Assembly: GCF_036226685.1 (NCBI RefSeq)
Contig: NZ_CP109009.1
Location: 2,790,001 to 2,854,000, forward strand
DNA from: Streptomyces sp. NBC_00690
GTDB taxonomy: Bacteria > Actinomycetota > Actinomycetes > Streptomycetales > Streptomycetaceae
Direction: 5' to 3'
DNA length: 64,000 bases
In this document: piece after piece, positions 16,978 to 25,634 of the stretch
How positions within the stretch are numbered: position 1 is the first letter of the stretch
Layout: each line of letters begins with the position of its first letter
Notes under the pieces: model-generated
Told to the model about the DNA's origin: nothing
The model's input: the letters and a program-made list of their open reading frames with translations, nothing else
The model's database searches: none
Made by a program: the position numbers and the translations under genes

Positions 16978-17712
16978 ATGAAATTGGCATCGGCGCAGTT
17001 CACCCCCGTACCCGGTGATGTTGCGGGCAATCTGGAGACCATCCGTGGGCTGATCGTCCAGGCGGCCGGGGAGGGCGCCCGGCTCGTCGTCCTGCCCGAA
17101 CTGGCGGTGACGGGATATGCGCTGGAGCTGATCGCCCGGGATCCCGGCAGTTGGCTTACCGAGGACGATCCACGGCTGGAGGCGATCCGGGAGGCGTGCC
17201 GGGCGACGTCGACCGCCGTGGTGGTGAACGCCGTGGTCCGTACGGCCGGTGAGCTGCCGGGCATCACCTCGCTGGTGATCGGGCCGGACGGCGCCCTGCT
17301 GGCCCGCTACGACAAGCGTCATCTCCACGGCGAGGAACATGAACTGTTCGCACCGGGCGTTGCGGACGGGCGGTTCACCCTCGATGGGGTCCGCTTCGCG
17401 ATGGCGGTCTGCTACGACAACCGGTTCCCGGAGATCGCGGAGCGGGCCGGGGCGGACGGCTGTCGGGTGTACGTGGCGAGTTCGGTGCTGGAGGAGGGCA
17501 ACGACTCATTCGAGACCGTCTATCCGGTGCGCGCCCGCACGAACGGGCTGTTCGTGGTGCTCGCCAACCAGACGGGACCGAGCGACATCGGTGACTGCCC
17601 GGGACTCAGCTCCATCTGGGGGCCGGACGGCACCCTGCTGGCGACGGCGGGGCGGTCCGTGCGGTCCCTGGCGATCGCCGAAGCGGCCGTCGAAGGGGCC
17701 ACCAGCGGCTAG
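16978..17712 (+). CDS. Carbon-nitrogen hydrolase (nitrilase superfamily)
   Basis: 244-aa cytosolic amidase-type hydrolase. The Glu-Lys-Cys triad is complete: Glu41 in VVLPELAVTG, Lys113 in RYDKRHLHG, Cys145 in AVCYDNRFPE. Length and motifs fit the small-amidase branch (omega-amidase, N-carbamoyl hydrolase and deaminated-glutathione amidase are alternatives). No RBS better than an AGGGAAG run is visible upstream. The neighbours do not point to a substrate. It converges with the EI24-like gene over a shared hairpin. Confidence 0.92.
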   Translation: MKLASAQFTPVPGDVAGNLETIRGLIVQAAGEGARLVVLPELAVTGYALELIARDPGSWLTEDDPRLEAIREACRATSTAVVVNAVVRTAGELPGITSLVIGPDGALLARYDKRHLHGEEHELFAPGVADGRFTLDGVRFAMAVCYDNRFPEIAERAGADGCRVYVASSVLEEGNDSFETVYPVRARTNGLFVVLANQTGPSDIGDCPGLSSIWGPDGTLLATAGRSVRSLAIAEAAVEGATSG

Positions 17713-17719
17713 CCGCCCC

Positions 17720-17748
17720 TGGGGAAGGGCTCAGAACACCCTTCCCCA
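17720..17748. terminator. Bidirectional terminator between convergent genes
   Basis: TGGGGAAGGG (17720-17729) pairs with CCCTTCCCCA (17739-17748) around a 9-nt loop, 8 nt after the nitrilase stop. It can serve the convergent EI24-like gene as well, though that stop is 145 nt away. Confidence 0.72.
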
Positions 17749-17892
17749 CCCGGTCCTCGCAGCGGCTTGTAGAGCACGGTGTACGAGGGCCCGGAGGTCG
17801 AGCGGACGCGGCGGGCCTTCGCTCCGCACATGCGTTCCGGTCGCTGTCCTGGCTCAGCGTCCGATGTGACGGGACATCCAGTACGGGGACGT

Positions 17893-18741
17893 TCAGTACG
17901 TCATATCGGACCCATGGCCGGGAGGCTGCGGCCAGGTGCCGGCGAGGCTGTCCGGTGCTCCATCAGTGGACTCGCCCACACCATCCACGCCGCCCACACC
18001 ATCCTCGGCGCCCTCCAGTCTGCGTACCATCAGCGTCGCTCCGGCGACCGCTCCGGGCATCAGGAAGACGGCCACGAAGGGCACGATGAACGCCAGCGCC
18101 AGAGGGAGGCCGAACCCGATGGTCATCATCCGGTGGCCGCGCAGCAGTTGGAGGCGTTCCTTGAGCTCGACGCCCCTGCGCTGGAGCGCGACCGCCGTGA
18201 GCTCCTCGGCGAGGAAGTAGCCCGTCACACAGAAACCGATGACGGGGACGACGGTCTGTCCGACGACCGGGATGAAGCCCAGGGCGAAGAGGATCACGCC
18301 GTAGCAGGCGACCCGCGCCAGGATCCGCAGCGAGTCACGGGCGGAGATCCACAGTTCGCGCCAGAGCGGCAGACCGGACTCCGGCACCTCGCCACCCTCG
18401 GTCCGGTCGACCTCTTCGGAGAGCGATTCGTAGAACGGCTGACCGACCAGCAGGGTGACCGCGGTGAAGGTGATCACCGACAGGAAGAGCCCGAGGACGA
18501 AAAGAAGTCCGGTCAGGAATCCACGGAACAGCCCCTGCCAGGGTGACGTCCAGTCATCGGCGAAAGGGGTCGCCCAGCCGACCAGGTCATCGGCTCCGTA
18601 GGCGAGCCCGATGAGGGCGCCCACGTACAGCAGAAACGTCAACAAGCCTGGCAGCAGACCGAGTCCGAACCAGCGGCCGTGGGTACCGACCCACCGCTGG
18701 CCCTTCATCAAGTAGCTGAAACCCACCCCGAAATCGCGCAT
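17893..18741 (-). CDS. EI24/CysZ-like integral membrane protein
   Basis: 282-aa membrane protein of the EI24 domain family, whose bacterial member CysZ is a sulfate channel or permease. It begins DFGVGFSYLMKGQRWV, typical of this family, and has four to six hydrophobic segments: around residues 28-48, 72-98, 140-165 and 205-230. The C-terminal 50 residues are Gly/Asp-rich and disordered-looking. No sulfate assimilation genes lie nearby, so the CysZ role is only a family-based suggestion. Confidence 0.82.
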   Translation of the reverse strand: MRDFGVGFSYLMKGQRWVGTHGRWFGLGLLPGLLTFLLYVGALIGLAYGADDLVGWATPFADDWTSPWQGLFRGFLTGLLFVLGLFLSVITFTAVTLLVGQPFYESLSEEVDRTEGGEVPESGLPLWRELWISARDSLRILARVACYGVILFALGFIPVVGQTVVPVIGFCVTGYFLAEELTAVALQRRGVELKERLQLLRGHRMMTIGFGLPLALAFIVPFVAVFLMPGAVAGATLMVRRLEGAEDGVGGVDGVGESTDGAPDSLAGTWPQPPGHGSDMTY

Positions 18742-18921
18742 GGGTGCACCCTATCCGGGCTGCTCATACGGCCGGTCCGAGGAGACCCCGCGTACTGAGA
18801 TACCAGAACAAAGTGGATTACAAGTCTTGATTGTTGCGGCCTACAACCGATAGACCGACGCCTAACGATCGATGTGACACGTGTCGCGCCGATCGACCCT
18901 CTACCCCGGAGGCATCCACGC

Positions 18922-21477
18922 ATGGGCATTTCCAGACCCGTCCTGGTCGCCACGGCAGCGCTGGCCACTGCAGTCCTGCTCGCGCCCGTTTCCGCCACCG
19001 CCGCTCCCACGGCACCGAAGCCGTCTGACGACCGACATCCGCTTCGGGACCGCGGAGGAAGCGATTCCACGCTCTCCCCGCTCGCGACGTTCGGCAAGTC
19101 CCGGGTTTCCCCGGAGGCGCTGGGGCAAAAGCACCCCTCGTTCCACAAGGAAAACGCCTATCCCCGACGCACCGCCCTGAAGGCACCGGCCACCAACCCG
19201 GCGGACAAGTCCATCAAGCTCGGGTTGATCCCCTACCACTCGATCGCGCCGAAGCTGAACGACCTGCAAAGGCTCAGCAACCGGATCAGCGTGGAGTTGG
19301 CGGGCAAGTCGGCCGCCGGTCACGACCTGTACCTCGTGACGGTCACCGAGCCGGAGAGCTCCCGCGAGGTCCGTGACCAGGAGCGGATGCGCGAGCAGAT
19401 AGAGAACTCCCCGGCGTCCGCGGCCCGGGACCGGAAGATCAAGTCCTCGTACAAGACCCCGATCTTCATCAACAACAACATCCACGGCAACGAGTGGGAG
19501 GGCACGGACGCGGCCCTCAAGCTGATCGAGGAACTCGCCAAGGCCAAGGACTCCAAGACGGCCGGCCTGCTGGCGAAGAACCGCATCTACCTCAATGTGA
19601 CCGCCAACCCCGACGGTCGCATAGCGGGCACGCGCCCCAACTCCAACGGCTTCGACCTCAACCGTGACTTCATCACGGCGTCCCAGCCCGAGACGCGCGC
19701 CATCCGGCAGATCGCGATCGACAAGCAGCCCGCGGTCATGCTCGACCTGCACGGCTACGTCAACGGCACGCTGATCGAGCCGACGACCCCGCCGCACGGT
19801 GAGAACTACGAGTACGACCTGTTCCTGAAGAACTCCTACGCCAACGCCCTCGGCATGGAGAAGGCCGTCAACGGCCTCGGGTACACCGCGGAGAAGGACG
19901 GCGTGCTGCCCGCCGAGATCCCGTTCCGGGACCAGGCGGAGGGCTGGGACGACTGGCCTCCCATCTTCACCCCGCAGTACATGCCGTTCCAGGGCGCGGT
20001 CGCCTCGCACACCATCGAGTTCCCGATGCGGGTCAACAACGCCTCGTACGAGTCGCTGCCGGTGGAGGAGTTGCGTCGGCGCTCCGCCATCAACACCGAC
20101 ATCGCCGGTGCCGTGATGCGGTCGACCCTGGACTACACCCAGGCCAACCGCTCCTCGGTGATCGCCGACCAGATCGAGACCTTCCGACGCGGCGCGGCCG
20201 GTGAGGCACAGCGTCCGATCTCCTCGGAGACCGTGCCGGGCGTGCCCGGGATCGGTCCGGAGGACGTCTACACGACCACCTTCCCGCGGGCGTACGTCAT
20301 TCCGACCGGGCGGGACCAGCGCAGCTCAGTGGCCGCGGGCCGTCTGGTGGACCATCTGATCGCCAACGACATCCGGGTCGAGCGGGCGTTGCTGCCGTTC
20401 AAGCTGGCGGGCAAGGTGCACCCGGCGGGTTCGTACGTCGTGGACATGCGTCAGCCCAAGCGTGGCATCGCCAATGTGATCCTCGCCGAGGGCCGCGACA
20501 TCAGCCCCGATGTGTCGGCGATGTACGACATCTCGGGCTGGAGCCTCGGACTGCTGTGGGGCGCGACCGTCCACAAGGCCACGAGCGGTGACCTCCGGGT
20601 GATCAGCCGTTCCGTGAACTCGGCGGGTCCGACCGGCTACGTCGCCCCGTTCGGCGACCTGAAGCTGCGTCTGGACGACCCGAAGGAGCTGGCCGCGGTC
20701 AACGCGCTGCTGGCCCAGGGCGTCTCGGTCCGGCGTACGGCCGACGGTGCGGCGATCGTGCCGGCGTCGGCGCGCAAGGCCGCCTACACCCAGGCATCGC
20801 GTCTCGGAGTGTCCTTCAATGCGACGTGGGACCGTGGGGTCGCGCCGCTGAAGCGGACCAAGGTGGCCGCTTCGGTGACCGCGGGCGAACTGTTCGCCCT
20901 GCGGGAGATGGGCTTCGACGTGGTCCCGGTCTCGACGGCGATCCTCAACGCCGGCTACGACTGGAAGGGCACGGACGCGCTGATCGTCTCGACCGGTCTG
21001 AGCTTTGCGACCCTGAACCCCGCCGCGCGTGAGGCGTTCGCGGCAAGCGGTGTCTCGGTCGTGGGCCGGGGTGCCGGCGGTGCGAACTTCAACGCGGGCG
21101 CCGGGCTGATCCCGGTGACCGCGGTGGCGGGCAACGGCGACGCCAACGGCGTGGTGAAGGTGTCCAACGCGGGCGGCGCGATCACCGGTGGCGCTCCGGA
21201 GCACACCTTCGTCTACTCGCCGCTGTGGTTCACCGGCCTCGGCTCGGGCGTCCGGGCCGACCAGACGTACGGCACGGGCAACCCGCTGGTGTCGGGCCAC
21301 TGGCGGACCACCAGCAGCGGCACGGGCGGACCGACCGACGCGGCGGGCAAGGCGTCGATCGTCAGCGGTACCTCGGCGGCTGGTGCGCCGGTGGTGCTGT
21401 TCGGTACGGAGCCGATGTTCCGCGACCACCCCAAGGGTGTGTTCGCACAGGTCGGACGGGCGCTGCTGACCCGCTGA
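18922..21477 (+). CDS. Secreted M14-family zinc carboxypeptidase, large form
   Basis: 851-aa exported metallopeptidase. A signal peptide spans residues 1-28 (GISRPVLVATAALATAVLLA, cleavage after ATA). Zn ligands: His188 and Glu191 in HGNEWEGTD, and His277 in LDLHGYVNG; FDLNRDF lies between. The C-terminal half (from about residue 430) is an extension whose blocks look like a non-catalytic glutamine-amidotransferase-like or receptor-type fold, common to the large streptomycete M14 proteins. The ATG at 18922 is chosen over upstream in-frame codons because GGAGG precedes it. It probably trims peptides outside the cell. Confidence 0.93.
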   Translation: MGISRPVLVATAALATAVLLAPVSATAAPTAPKPSDDRHPLRDRGGSDSTLSPLATFGKSRVSPEALGQKHPSFHKENAYPRRTALKAPATNPADKSIKLGLIPYHSIAPKLNDLQRLSNRISVELAGKSAAGHDLYLVTVTEPESSREVRDQERMREQIENSPASAARDRKIKSSYKTPIFINNNIHGNEWEGTDAALKLIEELAKAKDSKTAGLLAKNRIYLNVTANPDGRIAGTRPNSNGFDLNRDFITASQPETRAIRQIAIDKQPAVMLDLHGYVNGTLIEPTTPPHGENYEYDLFLKNSYANALGMEKAVNGLGYTAEKDGVLPAEIPFRDQAEGWDDWPPIFTPQYMPFQGAVASHTIEFPMRVNNASYESLPVEELRRRSAINTDIAGAVMRSTLDYTQANRSSVIADQIETFRRGAAGEAQRPISSETVPGVPGIGPEDVYTTTFPRAYVIPTGRDQRSSVAAGRLVDHLIANDIRVERALLPFKLAGKVHPAGSYVVDMRQPKRGIANVILAEGRDISPDVSAMYDISGWSLGLLWGATVHKATSGDLRVISRSVNSAGPTGYVAPFGDLKLRLDDPKELAAVNALLAQGVSVRRTADGAAIVPASARKAAYTQASRLGVSFNATWDRGVAPLKRTKVAASVTAGELFALREMGFDVVPVSTAILNAGYDWKGTDALIVSTGLSFATLNPAAREAFAASGVSVVGRGAGGANFNAGAGLIPVTAVAGNGDANGVVKVSNAGGAITGGAPEHTFVYSPLWFTGLGSGVRADQTYGTGNPLVSGHWRTTSSGTGGPTDAAGKASIVSGTSAAGAPVVLFGTEPMFRDHPKGVFAQVGRALLTR

Positions 21478-21490
21478 CCCAGTGCGTGAG

Positions 21491-21521
21491 GGCCGCACCC
21501 CCGATGTTCGGGGGTGCGGCC
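21491..21521 (+). terminator. Strong terminator after the M14 carboxypeptidase gene
   Basis: GGCCGCACCCCCGA (21491-21504) and its exact complement (21508-21521) around a TGT loop, starting 13 nt after the stop and followed by TTCGG. Confidence 0.88.
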
Positions 21522-21623
21522 TTCGGCATGTGGTCGTGCTGCGGGGCTTCGAGGCCCCGCAGCTGTGGGACTTGAGGCCGCCGCGGGTTGGGTCCGGCCG
21601 TTGGTCGATTGCGCCCGCGCGGG

Positions 21624-22643
21624 TCAGTGGTCGAGCGCGACGACCATCTTGCCGGTGTTGTCGCCGCGCAGGAGTCCGATGAAGGCGTCGAAGCCGTTCT
21701 CGATCCCGTCGACGACGGTCTCGCGGTACTTCAGCTCCCCGGACGCCAGCCATCCGGCCACATCCTGGACGAACTGCGGCTGAAGGTCGACGTGGTCCCA
21801 CACCAACATGCCTTCGAGGCGCAGCCGCTTGCCGATGATCAGCGGGAGGTTGCGCGGCGCGGGCGACGGCTCGGTGCTGTTGTAGAGGGAGATCATTCCG
21901 CAGATAGCGGCGCGCCCGTGGAGGTTGAACGAGGAGATGGCCGCTTCGAGGTGGTCGCCGCCCACATTGTCGAAGTAGACGTCGATGCCGTCGGGGGCGG
22001 CCTTCGCGAGCTGTTCGGCGACCGGCCCGTCCTTGTAGTTGAAGGCCGCGTCGAAGCCGTACTCCTCGGTGAGCAGCCGGACCTTCTCGGCGGAGCCGGC
22101 CGAGCCGATCACCCGGGACGCACCCTTGATACGGGCCAGTTGGCCGACCTGGCTGCCGACCGCGCCGGCCGCACCGGAGACGAAGACCGTGTCGCCCTCG
22201 ACGAAGGAGGCGACCTTGAACAGGCCGGCGTAGGCGGTCAGGCCGGTCATGCCGAGGACGCCGAGGTAGGCGGAGAGCGGGGCGAGGTCGGCGCTGACCT
22301 TGGTGGCCTGGGCGGCGGGCACCTCGGCGTATTCACGCCAGCCGAGGCCGTGCAGGACGTGGTCGCCGACCGCGAACCCTTCCGCGGCGGAGGCGATGAC
22401 CTCACCGACCGCGCCGCCCTCCATGGGCCGGTCCAGCTCGAAGGGCGGCACATAGGACTTCACGTCGTTCATCCGGCCGCGCATGTAGGGGTCGACGCTG
22501 AAGTAGCGATTGCGCACGAGGACACGTCCTTCGCCCGGTGCGGATACGGCCACCTCGCGCAGGGCGACGTCATCGGTCGTCGGCCAGCCGTGGGGGCGGG
22601 CGACGAGGTGCCATTCACGACTGGTCGTGGGAAGTGCGGACAT
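21624..22643 (-). CDS. NADP-dependent MDR oxidoreductase (prostaglandin reductase/CurA-like)
   Basis: 339-aa zinc-free medium-chain reductase that reduces activated C=C or C=O bonds (quinones, alkenals) with NADPH. N-terminal MDR fold with YFSVDPYMRGRM, the family signature; Rossmann part with SGAAGAVGSQVGQLA around residue 155; then DVYFDNVGG. No catalytic zinc ligands are present. Divergent from a MarR regulator across 91 bp, the usual layout for electrophile-induced detoxification genes. Confidence 0.93.
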   Translation of the reverse strand: MSALPTTSREWHLVARPHGWPTTDDVALREVAVSAPGEGRVLVRNRYFSVDPYMRGRMNDVKSYVPPFELDRPMEGGAVGEVIASAAEGFAVGDHVLHGLGWREYAEVPAAQATKVSADLAPLSAYLGVLGMTGLTAYAGLFKVASFVEGDTVFVSGAAGAVGSQVGQLARIKGASRVIGSAGSAEKVRLLTEEYGFDAAFNYKDGPVAEQLAKAAPDGIDVYFDNVGGDHLEAAISSFNLHGRAAICGMISLYNSTEPSPAPRNLPLIIGKRLRLEGMLVWDHVDLQPQFVQDVAGWLASGELKYRETVVDGIENGFDAFIGLLRGDNTGKMVVALDH

Positions 22644-22734
22644 GCTGGGGAGCCTCCGGGTTTTGGTTCAGCACATGGAATACTTGTCGACCTGAATATT
22701 TCACCATGACAAACATCTGGGTACGGTGTCCACC
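22644..22734. promoter_or_regulatory. Divergent MDR reductase / MarR control region
   Basis: For marR: TTTCAC (22699-22704), 17-bp spacer, TACGGT (22722-22727), then 7 nt to the ATG. The interrupted repeat TTGTC (22684-22688) / GACAA (22708-22712), with AT-rich sequence between, overlaps the -35 and is a candidate MarR operator for both genes. Confidence 0.55.
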
Positions 22735-23169
22735 ATGGCCTCACCGCGCAGTGACCCCTTGACCCGCGAAGTCGTCGACCTGATCGGCGCCGTCGTGGCC
22801 CGCTACCACGCGGAGTACGAACAGGCTGCGGCCGAACAGGCCCTCACCGCGGCCCAGGCCAAGGTGCTGGGACTACTCACGGCCGAAGCGCTGCCCATGC
22901 GCCGGATAGCGGAGAAGCTCACCTGCGAGCCGTCGAACGTGACCGGGATCGTGGACCGGCTGGAGGCCCGCGGCCTCGTCGAGCGGCGGGCTGATCCGCA
23001 GGACCGCAGGGTCAAGCTGGCCGCGCCCACCGAGGAGGGCGCCAGCACGGCGGGGCGGCTCCGGGATTCGCTGGAGTTCGCCCGCGAGCCCCTGGCGCAG
23101 CTGTCGCCCGAAGAGCGTCGGGTGCTGCGGGATCTCCTCAAGCGCATGCTGGGCGACGGGCCGGGCTGA
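22735..23169 (+). CDS. MarR-family transcriptional regulator
   Basis: 144-aa winged-helix repressor. DNA-binding core: MRRIAEKLTCEPSNVTGIVD, then RLEARGLVERR and the wing DPQDRRVKLAAPTEEG. The ATG at 22735 is preferred to the GTG at 22726 because a -10 box ends 7 nt before it and no Shine-Dalgarno is present. It most likely represses the divergent MDR reductase and itself, releasing on binding an electrophile or phenolic. One Cys (in LTCEPS) lies in the recognition area and could be a redox switch, which is inference. Confidence 0.93.
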   Translation: MASPRSDPLTREVVDLIGAVVARYHAEYEQAAAEQALTAAQAKVLGLLTAEALPMRRIAEKLTCEPSNVTGIVDRLEARGLVERRADPQDRRVKLAAPTEEGASTAGRLRDSLEFAREPLAQLSPEERRVLRDLLKRMLGDGPG

Positions 23170-23335
23170 CCAGGCTAGGACGAGGACCAGAGCACTGGGG
23201 CAGGCGTACAAGCGCTGAGGGCCGGCTTACCCGCTTGGCAAGGTGGGGTGCACGACATGAGGTGCAGCGAGGTCTACCGATGTTCGACTTGGAACCCCCT
23301 CCGCACCGCACTGTCGATCACGATCGACTCATCCA

Positions 23336-23854
23336 TCAGACCGGCACATTCGTCCCTTCGGCCCGGAGCCGAGACACGACCTGGCCGAAGCATCGTTCCA
23401 CCCTGGGGCCGTCGGCCCGCAGGGTCTGGGTCAGGGGGCCGAACTGAACGATGAAGGTCCAGCCAGGCGTAGACCGCTCCCCATCGGCCTTGAGGAAAAC
23501 ACTGGCGCCCTGGTCCACGAGCCAGTCCAACACGAGGATGCCGATTCCATCGCCACCGGCATCCCCCGCCCAGTCCGGCAGCCGCACGTCCATGGGCTGG
23601 CCGGCATTGCGCAGTGTGGTCCATGCACGGCGCACACACTCCCCCACTGATGCTCCCTCGGTCACGACGCCGCCCTGCCCCAAAACGCGAAACGTCCAAC
23701 GCAGCGGGTCTGTGTCTCCTGCCGCCCCACCGTTGGCAGAAACGGTGGCAACCAGTCCCAGCTCAGCAAGCCTCTGCATGAAGATCAGGACTTCATCTTC
23801 ACCGAAAGGTGCATCGGCTTCGTCCTCTTGCCTACGGTGGCTGGTGGTACTCAC
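23336..23854 (-). CDS. Hypothetical protein
   Basis: 172 aa, not recognised. Acidic, with no signal peptide or membrane helix. It has the look of two related halves, each containing a Trp-rich strand (LRWTFRVLGQGG, then GWTFIVQFGPLTQ), and codon use is normal for the region. Isolated: 166 bp of empty sequence on one side, and about 200 bp before the convergent-side Old Yellow Enzyme gene on the same strand. An alternative is that it is a lineage-specific orphan. Confidence 0.6.
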   Translation of the reverse strand: MSTTSHRRQEDEADAPFGEDEVLIFMQRLAELGLVATVSANGGAAGDTDPLRWTFRVLGQGGVVTEGASVGECVRRAWTTLRNAGQPMDVRLPDWAGDAGGDGIGILVLDWLVDQGASVFLKADGERSTPGWTFIVQFGPLTQTLRADGPRVERCFGQVVSRLRAEGTNVPV

Positions 23855-24051
23855 AGGCCCACGGCATCCCTTCGCGGTCTCAGACTTCGCCCGTGCGAGC
23901 GTTGAACAGCTTCATCTGGTGTCTGCGGACAACACATCGACGAGGCCGGGCGGCGCCCTTGGGCGTTCAGTGTGGATCACCGAGCCGCCAGGTGTACTGG
24001 GCGAAGTCGATCGCCTTGAAGCGATGTTGCCCCGTGCACCCGCCTGGAGCG

Positions 24052-25167
24052 TCACTGTGGCGCTGCGGCGGTGAGCTGCCTCGCGCGCTGCTCGTCCAGC
24101 GTCGGGTAGTCGGTGTAGCCCTGTGCGCCGTGTGTGTAGAGGTGCTCCATGTCAATCGGTGTGGCGAGCGGGTCGTTCGCGGCGATGCGCGCGGGCAGGT
24201 CGGGGTGAGTGAGGAACGCGCGTCCGTAGGAGATGAGGTCCGCGTGGCCTTGCGTGAGCGCCTGTTCTCCCTGGTGTTGGGTGGTGGGCGCGTGGTTCTC
24301 GCCGACGTTGGCGATGAGTGTGCCGTTCCAGCGCGGTCTCAGATCTGCCAGGGCCGGGTAGTCGTCGTTGTCGGTGAGGTGGAGGTAGGCCAGGCCGAGC
24401 GGGGCCAGCGCGTTGAGCAGCGAGCGGTACACGGGGGCTGGTGCGTGCTCGGACATGCCGAACTGGGGGTTGCCGGGTGAGAGGCGGAGCCCGAGCCGGT
24501 GCGCTCCGATGGCCTCGGCGACTGCGGTGACCAGTTCGACGGCGAACCGGGTCTTGTCGCGCCCATAGCCGTCGGTGCGGAGGTTGGTGTTGTCGGCGAG
24601 GAACTGGTGGGTCAGGTAGCTGTTGGCGCCGTGGATCTCCACACCGTCGAAGCCTGCCCGCAGGGCGTTTCGCGCGGCGGTCGCGTGATCGTTGATTGCG
24701 GTACGGATATCGGCCGCCGTCATCTCACGTGGTACTGGCGCCTCGGCCTTGCCGTCCTTGACGTGCACAGGGCCGGGGACCGGAACAGCGGACGGCCCTG
24801 CCGGGATGTCGCCGAGCAGCCGTGAGCGGGGGTGCCCCTGGCGTCCGCCGTGCATGAGCTGAGCGAAGATCCGCCCGCCGCGTGCGTGCACCGCCTCGGT
24901 CACCGCGCGCCAGCCGGCGATGTTGGCCTCGGTCTCAAGCCCCGGGAGGCGCCAGCCGCTCTGTCCCCTGCGGTGCGGCCAGATGCCCTCGGTGATGAGA
25001 AGCCCGGCCTCCGCACGCTGCGCGTAGTAGTCCGCGACGACGGGGAGCGGTGTTCCATCCTCGTGTGCGCGGAACCGGGTCATGGGGGCCATGACGAGAC
25101 GGTTGGGGAGGATGAGGCTGCCGGAGGTGTAGGGGACGAGGAGGGGAGAAGGGGCTGTGTTTGTCAT
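24052..25167 (-). CDS. Alkene reductase of the Old Yellow Enzyme family
   Basis: 371-aa FMN-dependent ene-reductase (NemA/XenA type) acting on enones, nitroesters and quinones. It starts SLILPNRLVMAPMTRFRA, the FMN-barrel signature. The substrate-binding pair is His179/Asn182 in EIHGANSYL, with Tyr184 as proton donor. The ATG at 25167 has no Shine-Dalgarno but a -10 TACGGT 6 nt upstream. The promoter has a 20-bp spacer containing a dyad, so it should be activated by the divergent MerR protein. Confidence 0.95.
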   Translation of the reverse strand: MTNTAPSPLLVPYTSGSLILPNRLVMAPMTRFRAHEDGTPLPVVADYYAQRAEAGLLITEGIWPHRRGQSGWRLPGLETEANIAGWRAVTEAVHARGGRIFAQLMHGGRQGHPRSRLLGDIPAGPSAVPVPGPVHVKDGKAEAPVPREMTAADIRTAINDHATAARNALRAGFDGVEIHGANSYLTHQFLADNTNLRTDGYGRDKTRFAVELVTAVAEAIGAHRLGLRLSPGNPQFGMSEHAPAPVYRSLLNALAPLGLAYLHLTDNDDYPALADLRPRWNGTLIANVGENHAPTTQHQGEQALTQGHADLISYGRAFLTHPDLPARIAANDPLATPIDMEHLYTHGAQGYTDYPTLDEQRARQLTAAAPQ

Positions 25168-25173
25168 GCGGGA

Positions 25174-25205
25174 ACCGTAGGATCTGACGTCGGTGTCAGG
25201 TTCAA
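25174..25205 (-). promoter_or_regulatory. MerR-type promoter of the Old Yellow Enzyme gene
   Basis: Minus strand: -35 TTGAAC (25200-25205), 20-bp spacer, -10 TACGGT (25174-25179). The spacer holds the dyad CTGAC (25184-25188) / GTCAG (25195-25199). A long spacer with a central dyad is diagnostic for MerR activation. Confidence 0.75.
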
Positions 25206-25235
25206 CCTTTGGGCTCAGTGAGGGGCTGGAAACCC

Positions 25236-25592
25236 ATGAAGATCGGCGAGCTATCCCAGCGTACGGGCGTGAGCGTGCGCTCCCTCCGTTACTACGAGGA
25301 GAAGGGCATCCTTGCCTCCGAGCGCACGAGCGGAGGGCACCGGGACTACCAGGAGGCAGCCGTCGACCGTGTGATCCTCATCCAGCAGTTGCTGGCCGCT
25401 GGGCTGAGCGGCGACAAGATTGCGAGCCTCCTTCCCTGCATGCGCGACCACGATGGGGGCCCGGCGGAGACGGCAACTCCCTGGCTGGTCGACCAGTTGG
25501 AGGCAGAGCGCAGCCGGATCGACCGCTCGATCGAGGACCTGCGTTACACGCGCGAAGTCCTGGACGAGGTCATCGCGACGGCGGCGGGCTGA
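25236..25592 (+). CDS. MerR-family regulator of the Old Yellow Enzyme gene
   Basis: 118-aa MerR protein starting MKIGELSQRTGVSVRSLRYY, then EEKGIL and the wing GHRDY. A coiled coil follows (residues 75-110). A single Cys (LLPCMRDH) lies at the start of the effector region, so sensing by thiol alkylation is conceivable. Divergent from the ene-reductase across 68 bp that hold the dyad promoter. The upstream GTG-like codons in frame lack support; ATG 25236 gives the canonical start. Confidence 0.93.
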   Translation: MKIGELSQRTGVSVRSLRYYEEKGILASERTSGGHRDYQEAAVDRVILIQQLLAAGLSGDKIASLLPCMRDHDGGPAETATPWLVDQLEAERSRIDRSIEDLRYTREVLDEVIATAAG

Positions 25593-25634
25593 CCAGAGTC
25601 GAACCATTGAGCTCACATCGAGGTGGAGGCCGCA

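Noticed and set aside
18876-18885. GACACGTGTC palindrome upstream of the M14 carboxypeptidase
   Set aside because: Ten-bp palindromes are expected by chance in this much GC-rich sequence, and no regulator is adjacent.
23967-24155. Minus-strand frame ending HRFKAIDFAQYTWRLGDPH
   Set aside because: The last 20 residues look protein-like, possibly a remnant, but the front overlaps the ene-reductase 3' end in another frame and nothing supports expression.
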